Assembly: GCA_034430425.1 (NCBI GenBank)
Contig: DAOUEK010000082.1
Span: 1-22,627, forward strand
Direction: 5' to 3'
DNA: 22,627 bases
Source of the DNA: WVZH01 sp034430425
GTDB lineage: Bacteria; Chloroflexota; Anaerolineae; Anaerolineales; E44-bin32
The notes beneath the pieces were generated by a model. It was not told where the DNA came from, searched no databases, and was given only the letters and a program-made list of their open reading frames with translations. Below, piece by piece: positions 14,801-21,592 of this stretch. Every line of letters starts with the position of its first letter. Position 1 is the stretch's first letter. The translations under genes and the position numbers were made by a program.

Positions 14801-15420
14801 AAGGACCCACAGAGATGGAGGTTTGTATTCCCACGGCAACGGCGTTGATGAATGCCACCTGTCGCAAGGGGCCAATGAAGGATTACGATTACGTCGGCGA
14901 CTTCCTGGAAGGGGAATCGGCTGAAATTCAGGGGCGTAATGCCGAGGGCAGTTGGTGGTACATCTTTTTGTCGGATCCCCAGGCGAACTGCTGGGTATGG
15001 AGTGGTGCAGTAGAAACGACGTGTGATGTGAATTCGTTGGCGATAGTGGAAGCTCCGCTGCTGCCTGTGAAAACACCAACGCCAACTGAGGTTCCACAGG
15101 ATGAGACGCCGCCACTGGCGCCTGCGCCCAACTCTCCTGCCGGAGGTGTGACACTCGCTTGCCCGTCCAATCCCGTGCTCGATTGGGATTCCGTATCCGA
15201 TGCGAGTGGTATCAGCAGCTACACCGTTCAGTTGCAGGTCAGCTATGACAATCAAAACTGGAGTGACGCGCCGGGCAGCCTTTTCACCACGACTGCAACG
15301 GAGCAAAGTGTCACTGTGGACTGCGGGGGGTATTATCGCTGGCGAGTGCGCGCAACGGACGGCGCCAACAACCAGGGATCTTACTCCGCCTGGGTTTATT
15401 TTCAAGTCACACTGAATTAG
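11842..15420 (+). CDS. Duplicated CSLREA/beta-helix surface protein with internal membrane hairpin, SH3b-like and FN3-like C-terminus
   Basis: A 1192-aa exported protein. The start is ATG at 11842, with AGGAGG 7 nt upstream; the longer reading from 11770 would put 24 residues before the signal peptide. Order: signal peptide (1-36, ending PAEA); CSLREA module 1 (C52-N67, CEVGSCTLREAIIAAN) and parallel beta-helix repeats rich in Gly/Asn (to about 280); a CRGC module (283-350); CSLREA module 2 (C381-N396, CTEDHCSLREAINYAN), a second beta-helix (to about 705) and a second CRGC module (707-773). Two hydrophobic segments follow (785-807, 814-836). Next are an acidic region, an SH3b-like domain (about 995-1063), a Thr/Pro linker and an FN3-like domain (about 1095-1192, ending YRWRVRATDGANN). 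Beta-helices of this type usually bind or cleave polysaccharide; no catalytic site is evident. The two TM segments would leave both ends outside. A strong terminator follows. Confidence 0.85.
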   Translation: MICPRWLRAYRISLLRSFTILSLFFGFIAVPQPAEAAVYVVNDLGDFYNGGCEVGSCTLREAIIAANTNWGPDTIQISIASGSPNWVIWLDGELPAITDDDTTIDATTMPEFLGGPSVVLVGDDEISYAFDLRSNGNTIRGFKFSSFWGGDEGAPIIVHGDNNNIEGNVMPNSTHGIILDGDANRIVDNLIGVMPWGDASANDSHGIVIRGSRNVVENNVIAFNGGAGIYLPEDRGFDQNTFSRNSIYENEELGIDINDNNSEIDPPDLISVGLTEVSGEAPCRGCTVEVFLADPDPSGYGEGMTFLGSGDADSVRDFSISLDPPVEDCDPITATVTDSMGDTSEFASNQPAGDCMMFEAPPLYEPYLTVNTTDDDDDGYCTEDHCSLREAINYANEHPGSDTITFDIDGLLPHTIRIEGYPALPRITNDHTVIDGTSEPDYHGSPVVRIVSLEPVSQAGLALESSHNAIRGLSVEGFGVVQTGSYAGIFGVGITVGGSWNFIENNVIVGSGFGIALRGNHNTIQGNTIGSGEAGDDNGNLSDGVVVTGHDNMIGGTGSGEGNLISGNGRHGIELYFTEGNVVMGNIIGADASGTVAIPNELDGIFTQADNLTIGGLGAGEGNIIFGNGRHGVYLYDTSGPATLSGNTIRDNTEFGILVDSLVFNVHTFTQNSIYGNGDLGIETNRHDDHTPRIDSATETHVEGFACRGCLVEVFLAASDPSGYGEGRTFLGEDHADIAGNWELDISGIETCDAITATATNADGETSEFAENRLARCYSLPGRPMSAFGLLGLALLGGLLVLVRVVWPEAPDRLVPVGLAAGFVGLLAVFLLVLILPNFQLTMDADMGGEAAPPEPLPACTEYLEADGFTPLDGTVFAIDDDPSMAWQLTDDTDEASRWRVELRTPDQTLHSLTTDESSLLLSEFGVEARPGGRYEWRLYGELPAGNGAGDAICNADAVRWFYFENPALEAQTDMIEESDEEPPDEEGPTEMEVCIPTATALMNATCRKGPMKDYDYVGDFLEGESAEIQGRNAEGSWWYIFLSDPQANCWVWSGAVETTCDVNSLAIVEAPLLPVKTPTPTEVPQDETPPLAPAPNSPAGGVTLACPSNPVLDWDSVSDASGISSYTVQLQVSYDNQNWSDAPGSLFTTTATEQSVTVDCGGYYRWRVRATDGANNQGSYSAWVYFQVTLN
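12688..12890 (+). repeat. CRGC module, copy 1, inside the CSLREA gene
   Basis: This encodes CRGCTVEVFLADPDPSGYGE and what follows, ending TSEFASN, and closes the first beta-helix unit. It is clearly similar at DNA level to 13960-14158 (for example the shared 'GATCCCAGCGG.TACGGTGAGGGCA' stretch with one difference). This shows internal duplication of a whole unit of about 330-400 residues. Confidence 0.8.
13960..14158 (+). repeat. CRGC module, copy 2, inside the CSLREA gene
   Basis: This encodes CRGCLVEVFLAASDPSGYGE and ends TSEFAENR, just before the membrane hairpin. It keeps both Cys of CRGC and a later Cys (ETCD against VEDCD in copy 1), so a disulfide-stabilised beta-sandwich capping the helix is likely. 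Confidence 0.8.
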
Positions 15421-15441
15421 GGATGTGTGCGTAACTTTGAG

Positions 15442-15477
15442 CAGCCCCGATCGGTTGGATCGGGGCTGTTTGTTTTT
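15442..15477 (+). terminator. Strong intrinsic terminator of the CSLREA gene
   Basis: An 11-bp perfect stem (CAGCCCCGATC / GATCGGGGCTG) around a GGTTG loop is followed by TTTGTTTTT. It begins 21 nt after the stop codon. The convergent HAD gene ends a few bases beyond it. Confidence 0.92.
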
Positions 15478-15483
15478 CGTGTT

Positions 15484-16149
15484 CTAGAGATTAAGCAAAG
15501 TTGAAATCGTTTGCTCATCGACGAGGTGCAAACTCTCGACCACATGGTCCGCTTGTGCCAGAGCTTCTGCCGGATTGGTCGTCGTAACGGCGATGCATTT
15601 CATCCCCGCCCTGCGGGCGCCTTCCACACCTGCGATGGCGTCTTCGATTACGATGCAGTTGTCTATTTCCACGCCCAGGTTGCGCGCCGAGTGGAGGAAA
15701 ACGGAGGGATCAGGCTTCCCGGGCATATCGGCCCCGGAAACCAGCGCATCGAAATACTGGCCGATATTCAATTCCCCCACCAATACGTCGATGTTCTCCA
15801 GAGGAGCGGAGGAGGCAATGGCCTGTTTCATGCCCAATGATGTGAACCTGTCAAGCAGTATATCGGCTCCCGGCAAGAGTTCAGCGTTTCCCTTGACCAT
15901 CTCACGAAATGATACTTCCTTGCGGGTACTGATCTGTTCATACAATTCGGGCGTCAGATCTTCGCCGTAAACGGTTTCCAATATTCCCGCGTTGTTCATC
16001 CCGAAGGTGGCGGTGAACTGCTCGTGGGAAAAGGGCGTTCCTACTTCAGCGAGGGCTTCTTTCCAGGAGCGGTAATGCAGTTCCCCGGTGTTGACCAACA
16101 CACCGTCCATGTCCCATAAAACGGCGTGATTTGGGTATTTTGCTGTCAT
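15484..16149 (-). CDS. HAD-superfamily hydrolase, beta-phosphoglucomutase-like phosphatase
   Basis: A 221-aa cytoplasmic enzyme. All four HAD motifs are present: DMDGVLVN (nucleophile D13, general acid D15), SS at 113-114 in IASSAP, K145 in GKPDPSVF, and IEDAIAGVEGA (E169, D170). The helical cap after motif I (about 20-90), with ETVYGEDLT, fits subclass IA, as in beta-phosphoglucomutase and sugar-phosphate phosphatases. The ATG at 16149 is chosen because homologous sequence begins just before D13. The open frame extends about 98 codons upstream with no coding character. GGAG lies 11 nt before this ATG. It diverges from the aldo/keto reductase gene. The substrate is unknown: sugar phosphate phosphatase and phosphosugar mutase are both possible. 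Confidence 0.88.
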   Translation of the reverse strand: MTAKYPNHAVLWDMDGVLVNTGELHYRSWKEALAEVGTPFSHEQFTATFGMNNAGILETVYGEDLTPELYEQISTRKEVSFREMVKGNAELLPGADILLDRFTSLGMKQAIASSAPLENIDVLVGELNIGQYFDALVSGADMPGKPDPSVFLHSARNLGVEIDNCIVIEDAIAGVEGARRAGMKCIAVTTTNPAEALAQADHVVESLHLVDEQTISTLLNL

Positions 16150-16324
16150 CGTGTGTAAATCTCCATTTTGTGTGCGTTTTCTCTCCAGGATGTCTTTGGG
16201 AATTGTACTGTGCTTTAAACATACGGGTAATAGACAAATCGAAATATCGCTCCCGTGTTCCATAATGGGAAATCGGATAGGATATATGTACACGTAATGG
16301 TTGACGAAACTACTGGAGGCGGAC

Positions 16325-17293
16325 ATGGAAGGAAATGTCGAAAAGCGATCACTTGGGCGGACCGGTATGCAGATCACCCCGATCGGATTAGGCGTGATGC
16401 AGTTCTCGGGTGGCAGCGGTATCTTTGGGATGATGTTCTCCAATCTCTCTCAGGAAACGATGGATGCCATCATTCAGGCGGCATTGGATGGCGGCATCAA
16501 TTGGTTCGACACGGCAGAGATGTACGGCTTCGGGCGTTCGGAGCGTGCATTGTCGCTTGCGCTGAAAGCGTCTGGGAAAGCAGATGGCGATGTGATCGTG
16601 GGGACGAAATGGCTGCCGTTCTTTCGTACAGCGGCCAGCATCCGGCGCACGATCCACGATCGTATACGCTTCCTGGAGGGGTTCAGCGTCGATCTCTATA
16701 TGGTGCATCAACCGTGGAGTTTTTCTTCAGTGGAAGCTGAAATGGAAGCCATGGCCGATCTGGTGGAAGCGGGATTGATTCGATCTGTGGGTGTGAGTAA
16801 TTTCAGTGCCCAACGCATGCGGCGCGCCCACGCGGCATTGGCCCGACGCAATATGCCTCTGGCGGTCAATCAGGTACAGTACAGTCTGATGCATCGCGAG
16901 ATCGAAACCAACGGTGTGCTGCAAGCCGCTAAAGAATTGGGCATAACCATCGTGGCCTACTCGCCATTAGCCAGGGGCTTATTGAGTGGAAAATTCCACA
17001 AAGATGAGAATCTGCTCTCTCAGCGCCCCAGAGGATGGAGGATGTTCCTCCAACGGAATCTCGAACGCAGCAGACCATTGGTCGAAGTCCTGGAGATGAT
17101 CGCGGCCTCCCACAACGTCACCGCAGCACAAGTCGCCTTGAACTGGTTGATCCACTTTCAAGGAGAAACGGTGGTCGCAATCCCTGGCGCAAGCAAGGTC
17201 AAGCAGGCGGCCGAAAGCGCCGGGGCGATGCATTTTCAACTCACAGAAGCGGAAATGGCCTTGCTCGACGAACGATCATGCGAATTCTGCTGA
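16325..17293 (+). CDS. Aldo/keto reductase
   Basis: A 322-aa NAD(P)H-dependent oxidoreductase with a TIM-barrel pattern. The catalytic tetrad of the family is complete: D62 and Y67 (FDTAEMYG), K95 (VGTKW), H128 (LYMVHQPW). Also seen are GVSNFS, NQVQYSLMHR, YSPLARGLLSGK and the cofactor-binding tail VVAIPGASKVKQ. The ATG at 16325 has GGAGG 5 nt upstream; an in-frame TTG 8 codons earlier is less likely. The N-terminus SLGRTGMQITPIGLG is typical of the AKR family. A Gly-rich insert GGSGIFGMMFSN follows the first strand. The protein ends in DERSCEFC, with two Cys. It is transcribed divergently from the HAD phosphatase. Physiological substrate unknown. Confidence 0.92.
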   Translation: MEGNVEKRSLGRTGMQITPIGLGVMQFSGGSGIFGMMFSNLSQETMDAIIQAALDGGINWFDTAEMYGFGRSERALSLALKASGKADGDVIVGTKWLPFFRTAASIRRTIHDRIRFLEGFSVDLYMVHQPWSFSSVEAEMEAMADLVEAGLIRSVGVSNFSAQRMRRAHAALARRNMPLAVNQVQYSLMHREIETNGVLQAAKELGITIVAYSPLARGLLSGKFHKDENLLSQRPRGWRMFLQRNLERSRPLVEVLEMIAASHNVTAAQVALNWLIHFQGETVVAIPGASKVKQAAESAGAMHFQLTEAEMALLDERSCEFC

Positions 17294-17360
17294 GTGAAGA
17301 TCTTGACAATGGGGTTGTAACCAGGCAATTGTCAGACATGTGGGCGGAATTCGAGAAATG

Positions 17361-17369
17361 TGGTAATAT
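17361..17369 (+). promoter_or_regulatory. Possible extended -10 promoter of the cold-shock gene
   Basis: TGG immediately before TAATAT matches an extended -10 (TGnTATAAT type), with no good -35 at 16-18 nt. A start near 17376 would give a leader of about 145 nt, in keeping with long cold-shock gene leaders. An inverted repeat TGACAAT (17304-17310) / ATTGTCA (17328-17334) lies upstream. Confidence 0.35.
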
Positions 17370-17418
17370 TTTTCTTGCAAGGTTGCATGCACGTTCTTGC
17401 TGGAAGTCGTAAGACCAA

Positions 17419-17443
17419 GACCTGAGCAGACGTTGCTCAGGTC
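17419..17443 (+). promoter_or_regulatory. Hairpin in the cold-shock gene leader
   Basis: A 10-bp perfect stem (GACCTGAGCA / TGCTCAGGTC) has a 5-nt GACGT loop. An outer CCAA (17415-17418) can pair with TTGG (17447-17450). It lies about 75 nt before the cold-shock start. It could be a temperature-responsive leader element or the terminator of the aldo/keto reductase; the absence of a T-tract favours the former. Confidence 0.45.
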
Positions 17444-17519
17444 GGTTTGGTTCATTGAACCCGATCACCAGGAACGGCAAACGCACCTTAGAAAACATGC
17501 CTAAGGAGGCAAAAGTAAG

Positions 17520-17729
17520 ATGTCGGAACGAGTAACTGGTACGGTCAAATGGTTCAATGGAAGCAAGGGCTACGGCTTTATCGAGCGTGAAGAAGGGGAC
17601 GATGTATTTGTCCACTACACGGCGATTCGGAGCGATGGATTTCGCACGCTGGAAGAAGGCCAGCAGGTGGAATTCTCCATCGAGCAAGGTTCCAAGGGCC
17701 TGCAGGCTGCTGAAGTCACAACCCTGTAA
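17520..17729 (+). CDS. csp: Cold-shock protein (CspA family)
   Basis: A 69-aa single cold-shock domain. TGTVKWFNGSKGYGFIE contains RNP1 (KGYGFI) and DDVFVHYTAI contains RNP2 (VFVHY). These aromatic residues bind single-stranded RNA or DNA and melt RNA structure. The length is the family norm. AAGGAGG lies 10 nt before the ATG. It is a single-gene unit between its leader hairpin and a strong terminator. The family is certain; whether it is cold-induced or constitutive cannot be told. Confidence 0.97.
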   Translation: MSERVTGTVKWFNGSKGYGFIEREEGDDVFVHYTAIRSDGFRTLEEGQQVEFSIEQGSKGLQAAEVTTL

Positions 17730-17742
17730 GCTGTTTGATACC

Positions 17743-17781
17743 AAAAAGGTGCCCTCGCAATTGCGAGGGCACCTTTTTTTT
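17743..17781. terminator. Bidirectional intrinsic terminator after csp
   Basis: A perfect palindrome with AAAAA before it and eight T after it; the GC-rich core arms are GGTGCCCTCGCAA and its complement (17748-17773). It begins 14 nt after the csp stop. The flanking A- and T-runs allow it to work on both strands. Confidence 0.95.
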
Positions 17782-17874
17782 CCATAGACATATGGTCCAT
17801 TCGGTCTCGCAACCCGAGCAGGTTTTTTACGTATACATCATTAAAAGCAATTAGTTCAATACACGAGGGCTGAT

Positions 17875-18060
17875 ATGTGGTTAATTAATTTGTTTGTAGG
17901 CCTAATTGTCGGAGTGATCGGTTTAATCATAAGCCTCGTTGTGGGAGTCGTTGGGCTTGTGGTTGGACTGGCGGGCGGTATCGTTGGATTAATCGTCTTG
18001 GGAATCGTGGTGGGGATTCTCGTCTTACCGGCGGTCTTCATCGTCGCGTTGATCTTCTAA
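17875..18060 (+). CDS. 61-aa glycine-zipper membrane peptide
   Basis: A very hydrophobic small protein with no charged residue and 11 glycines (9, 13, 16, 24, 27, 31, 34, 35, 38, 43, 47). They are spaced three to four apart within Val/Ile/Leu. This gives a glycine-zipper pattern over about 45 residues, enough for two close-packed membrane helices. The ATG has GAGGG 5 nt upstream. It lies downstream of the csp terminator, so it is transcribed separately. The function is not recognised. Possibilities are a small membrane-stress or proteolipid-type peptide, or a pore-forming peptide; no leader or immunity gene is seen beside it. Confidence 0.6.
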   Translation: MWLINLFVGLIVGVIGLIISLVVGVVGLVVGLAGGIVGLIVLGIVVGILVLPAVFIVALIF

Positions 18061-18578
18061 CGAACAGCCTTATTCGATCCTCCTGCAAGTGAATAAGAAC
18101 GAAAGCATTTTCCAGCATCCAGCATTGCATGACATCATGGACGCTGGAATATGTATTTCCATCCAGAACCAATTGTCTAACCGCTTGTTGCCTCGGCTGA
18201 ATACTGATAGATGAATTATTGTGGCGCTTCGATAGTTCCTTCAGTCGCAATCCGCCAGTTATCGCCTCCATAGAGTCTAACGAAATCGGTCGAGACCCTT
18301 CCGACTGTTTGGTAGCCATCTGTAAGGTTATCCAAGGGGGATTGGTGATAATCTCATGTTTACCAATCTTCTCGTTGGGTTCTTGAATCCTGGTCTCTAA
18401 TGGGGAATCGGGATTTGGAGGCCAATTTTCGTCCAGTCCTGTTGGATGGATGGTTAGGTCTTCATATCGATGTAGGTCTATCGATGTGATAGTCGCAGAA
18501 GAAAAGACTTGTCACTTCACTCGAGTGGAATACTCGAGAGCACCACGTATCCGCTTTGACGCGAAAGGCAGGTGCGTT
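18061..18578. other. Long intergenic region before the signalling operon
   Basis: No gene is well supported. A minus-strand frame (18038-18319) overlaps the 3' end of the peptide gene and lacks a ribosome site. Near the right end there are two direct repeats: TATCGATGT at 18465-18473 and 18479-18487 (14 bp apart), and ACTCGAG at 18519-18525 and 18532-18538 (13 bp apart). They may bind a regulator of the following operon. A 7-bp TTCCAGC/GCTGGAA inverted pair lies around 18110-18150. No clear promoter hexamers were fixed. Confidence 0.45.
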
Positions 18579-19001
18579 ATGAACGGGATAGGAATGAATG
18601 GAAACGGAAGGAAGAATGGTAAGCTAAAACGCATCCTTCTTGCCGAGGACGAAGAATTCACCATTGATGTATTACTTGATATCTTTGAAGCATTTTTCGA
18701 TCATTCTGAAGTATGTGTAGCCCGAGACGGTCATGAAGCGGTAAATTTGGCTTTCGAATTTAAGCCCGACGTGATCCTCATGGATTTGGGATTGCCCAAA
18801 CTCGATGGTTGGAAAGCAACCCGCTCGATTAAAAGCCACAAAGATTTTTTCAACATACCCGTCTTGGCTATCACGGCATACGCTATGGTGGGTGATCGTG
18901 AACGAGCCATGGAGGCAGGGTGCGATGATTACTTCGCCAAGCCAATTGAGGTTGACAAGTTCATCCGATTTATGCGACCATATCTTAATTCTGGGGGGTA
19001 G
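18579..19001 (+). CDS. Single-domain response regulator (CheY/DivK-like receiver)
   Basis: A 140-aa protein consisting of one receiver domain and no output domain. The expected residues are present: acidic pair E23/D24 (LLAEDEEFT), phospho-acceptor D69 (VILMDLGLPKLDGW), T99 (AITAYA) and K121 (FAKPIE). An unusual Gly/Asn/Lys-rich N-tail (MNGIGMNGNGRKNGK) precedes it. The ATG at 18579 has AGGCAGG 6 nt upstream; the frame extends upstream but without coding look, and the ATG at 18594 is an alternative. It would pass a phosphate signal by protein contact. Followed by the methyltransferase after 23 nt and the histidine kinase beyond, so it is the likely partner of that kinase. Confidence 0.9.
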   Translation: MNGIGMNGNGRKNGKLKRILLAEDEEFTIDVLLDIFEAFFDHSEVCVARDGHEAVNLAFEFKPDVILMDLGLPKLDGWKATRSIKSHKDFFNIPVLAITAYAMVGDRERAMEAGCDDYFAKPIEVDKFIRFMRPYLNSGG

Positions 19002-19024
19002 GATCCCACAATTAAGGTTGGTGC

Positions 19025-20107
19025 ATGCGATTGATCCATGCCTTATGGCATATCATCTCCGGCGCGGGACCGATGTGGCGCGCCGGTCGTCAGGGCGATA
19101 TAATTTTTCGTTTCTATGCCCTCAAGGCTCTCGCCGACGAGGGTTTCTTCAAATTCCTCAAAGAACCTCGCACGTATGGTCAGATCCTGGCCAGATTTGG
19201 CTTTATCGACATCGACTATACGCGTTCGATGATCGACATTCTATTGGAAGATAAGGATACCGGGTTGGTTAAAGAAGGAGAATTTTACCGCGCCATTTCG
19301 CAGAATCCGGTTCCCGACCTGGACCAGCTTGTGGGAAGCACGGATCATCGCCTGCATGGCTTCCTGCTCATGTCTGAGGGATTGGGTCAGTACATTCTGC
19401 CGCGCATGCGACAAGAGCCGATCAGTCTGGCGAAGACATTCGAACAGGATGATTACGATTTTATGCTTAAGTTCGATAAAGTCCTTTCAACGCGGCTGTA
19501 TTCAGCCATGCGACGGGCGTGTTTTGCCTATCTGAAGAAGAAAGACATCGCCTGGTTGCGAGGTAAACATCTTCTTGAGATTGGTTGTGGAAGTGGATTT
19601 GAGACAGCGGAGATCTGGGCTCGGTTCGACGGGGATATCAAAATCACGGCGATCGATGTTATACCCAGTATGATCAAACTTGCGGAAGAAAGCTTTGAAA
19701 AGCATCTTGATGAAATCAAGCCCGATCACAAACCGATAACGACGGAGAATCGCCCGGTTTTCAAAGTGGCCAGTGCCACGCGCATGCCGTTTGAAGATAA
19801 TTCCTTTGATGCTTCGTTTTGGATGCTCGTGTTGCATTGGACCCCGGATCCAAGAAAGGCGATCCATGAGACCGCCCGCGTTCTTCGGCCCGATGGGCTG
19901 TTATTTGGGATGCAAGTTTGCAAACCGATGTTGGATGAGTATATGAGCATAGTCATACGATCGAACGCAAACTGCTACGGAATTTTTTGGCAAGAGGAAT
20001 ATAAACGCTGGATGACCGAATCAGGGATCGAGGTCGACCTTGTTCCGGTATTGGGAGTATTGCGTGCTTTCAACCGCAAGGATGGTCGAGTTGATACTCG
20101 CCACTAG
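19025..20107 (+). CDS. SAM-dependent methyltransferase with N-terminal helical/wHTH-like domain
   Basis: A 360-aa class I methyltransferase. The Rossmann core starts with motif I LLEIGCGSGFETAEIW (about 183-198), then acidic ITAIDVIPSM (D211), ATRMPFEDNSFDASFWMLVL (about 251-270) and ARVLRPDGLLFG (about 284-295), typical of the Methyltransf_11 group. Residues 1-170 are helical. Residues 30-90 (FYALKALADEGFFKFLKE and TRSMIDILLEDKDTGLVKEG) look like the winged-helix dimerisation domain of small-molecule O-/C-methyltransferases. The ATG lies close to a weak AAGG site. It sits between a receiver gene and a histidine-kinase gene, 23 nt and 17 nt away. The substrate is unknown. A lipid, quinone or small signal molecule would fit; a CheR-type protein methyltransferase does not fit the domain layout. 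Confidence 0.85.
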   Translation: MRLIHALWHIISGAGPMWRAGRQGDIIFRFYALKALADEGFFKFLKEPRTYGQILARFGFIDIDYTRSMIDILLEDKDTGLVKEGEFYRAISQNPVPDLDQLVGSTDHRLHGFLLMSEGLGQYILPRMRQEPISLAKTFEQDDYDFMLKFDKVLSTRLYSAMRRACFAYLKKKDIAWLRGKHLLEIGCGSGFETAEIWARFDGDIKITAIDVIPSMIKLAEESFEKHLDEIKPDHKPITTENRPVFKVASATRMPFEDNSFDASFWMLVLHWTPDPRKAIHETARVLRPDGLLFGMQVCKPMLDEYMSIVIRSNANCYGIFWQEEYKRWMTESGIEVDLVPVLGVLRAFNRKDGRVDTRH

Positions 20108-20124
20108 GGTGAAGGGAAAGTCCG

Positions 20125-21474
20125 ATGAACAAGGATATACCAATCAACAATAAATTCCCTTACATTAAAGCGGAATTCGGGCGCAGCAAGCGCTTGATGG
20201 TTGGGATCTGCAATGCATTATTAATCATTGTGCCAATTTTATTGGTTGGTCTGATCATCATGCTTATCAACAATCTGACTACTCACACGGTGATAGTTTA
20301 TTGTCTCGTAGCTTGTATGTTTCCAATTGCCTTAATCGCACGCCACCTCGCAACAAAGGATCTCATCGTTCAATCTGGATATACCTTGATCCTGCCGATT
20401 CTGGTTATCATAGCTATTAACGGCAGTATCATTGCTGGATTATCACCCATAATTGGTGTTAGCTACTCCTTAGCAATCATCGTTGCTGGCATGGTCATTG
20501 GCCCTCGGCAGGGTTATTTTATTGCCGGGCTTTGTGTACTGTTCTTTATCCTCTCGCGATTGATCGTATTGAGTGGTGTGCTTCCTGTGTTGACTATCAC
20601 AGACGTAATTGCCGAATCTGTGGTTGTCATTGTTTACGGATTGGCGCTCGCATTTGTTGCTGTTCTGAGTAAGCTAACCACACAGGATTTGCGTCAATCA
20701 CTTGATGAAGCTACTTACGACCTGCTTGAAGCAAACCACAAGCTTGCCCTAGCGAGCGAGATGAAATCGCAGTTTACGGCACGCACCAGTCATGAACTGC
20801 GCACGCCGCTCAGTTCGATCATCGTTTTTACCGAGCTGGCCATCCGCGGCACGTATGGTGAAATTACACCTAAACTCAAGGGTAAGTTAGGAAATGTTCT
20901 GGGCAGCGCAAAACACCTGCATAACATTATCAATGATCTACTTGATTTGGCGAAGATCGAAGCTGGTGAATTACATATCGAAGAAGCGCCATTTGCCATC
21001 TATGATTTGGGGAGGACCATTCAAACGACGATGGAAGAAACTGCCCACCAAAAGGATCTCGAGTTCAACGTGGGAATGACTGATGATTTGCCAACCCGCT
21101 TGATCGGAGATGAAAGTCGTGTGAAGCAGATCATGCTAAACCTGGTCAGTAATGCGATCAAATTTACAGACCAGGGGCGGGTGGATGTGGAGATCGACAA
21201 ACATGGCAGAGACCACTGGAGAATTGTCGTGCGGGACACAGGCCCCGGCATCCCCGAAAATCGCTTCGAGACCATCTTCGAAGAGTATCGGCAGTTGGAA
21301 ACGGCCAGCAAGGATGCCAACCGCAAAGGAACTGGTCTCGGCTTGGCGATCACGCGCAATCTGGTCGAGATGATGGGCGGCCAGATCAGCATTGAAAGCG
21401 AACTGGGTGAAGGCACCACCTTCGAAATCCTCCTGCCTTTGAAAACTACGGAAGTCCTTCCTGTCGAAGGATAA
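20125..21474 (+). CDS. Membrane histidine kinase, six-TM sensor
   Basis: A 449-aa sensor kinase. After a 23-residue cytoplasmic start, about six hydrophobic segments (24-48, 54-72, 84-104, 108-125, 130-152, 163-186) form the sensor; there is no large extracellular domain, so the signal is probably in or at the membrane. A short coiled linker leads to the H-box FTARTSHELRTPLSSI (H223), then N-box QIMLNLVSNAIKF (N343), G1 DTGPGIP (D371) and G2 GTGLGLAITRNLVEMMGG (from G402). All catalytic elements are intact and there is no attached receiver. It begins 17 nt after the methyltransferase stop, so it is the third gene of the operon. Its presumed partner is the single-domain receiver two genes upstream. 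Confidence 0.93.
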   Translation: MNKDIPINNKFPYIKAEFGRSKRLMVGICNALLIIVPILLVGLIIMLINNLTTHTVIVYCLVACMFPIALIARHLATKDLIVQSGYTLILPILVIIAINGSIIAGLSPIIGVSYSLAIIVAGMVIGPRQGYFIAGLCVLFFILSRLIVLSGVLPVLTITDVIAESVVVIVYGLALAFVAVLSKLTTQDLRQSLDEATYDLLEANHKLALASEMKSQFTARTSHELRTPLSSIIVFTELAIRGTYGEITPKLKGKLGNVLGSAKHLHNIINDLLDLAKIEAGELHIEEAPFAIYDLGRTIQTTMEETAHQKDLEFNVGMTDDLPTRLIGDESRVKQIMLNLVSNAIKFTDQGRVDVEIDKHGRDHWRIVVRDTGPGIPENRFETIFEEYRQLETASKDANRKGTGLGLAITRNLVEMMGGQISIESELGEGTTFEILLPLKTTEVLPVEG

Positions 21475-21592
21475 TTACTGTCTTCATTGCTTGGGATTTT
21501 ATATGTATATCAGCGAGTAATTTCAGCGCGCCTTTGATTGTTGATTTTTCCTCCGGAAGTATTCGTTGTTACAATAACATCAAGCAAACCAA

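Noticed and set aside
16150..16443. N-terminal extension of the HAD gene (first 98 codons of the open frame)
   Set aside because: The HAD fold begins a few residues after the ATG at 16149; the upstream part has a non-coding look and covers the divergent promoter region.
17875..18060. Bacteriocin precursor
   Set aside because: No double-glycine leader, processing enzyme, transporter or immunity gene is next to it; hydrophobicity alone is not enough.
18038..18319. 93-codon minus-strand ORF
   Set aside because: It overlaps the 3' end of the glycine-zipper gene, has no ribosome site, ends in a low-complexity RRSTRR, and has no recognisable motif. It cannot be supported, though a decayed gene is possible.
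18579..20107. Chemotaxis CheY-CheR pair
   Set aside because: The methyltransferase has a Methyltransf_11-type core with a winged-helix-like N-terminal domain and lacks CheR layout; no other chemotaxis gene is present.
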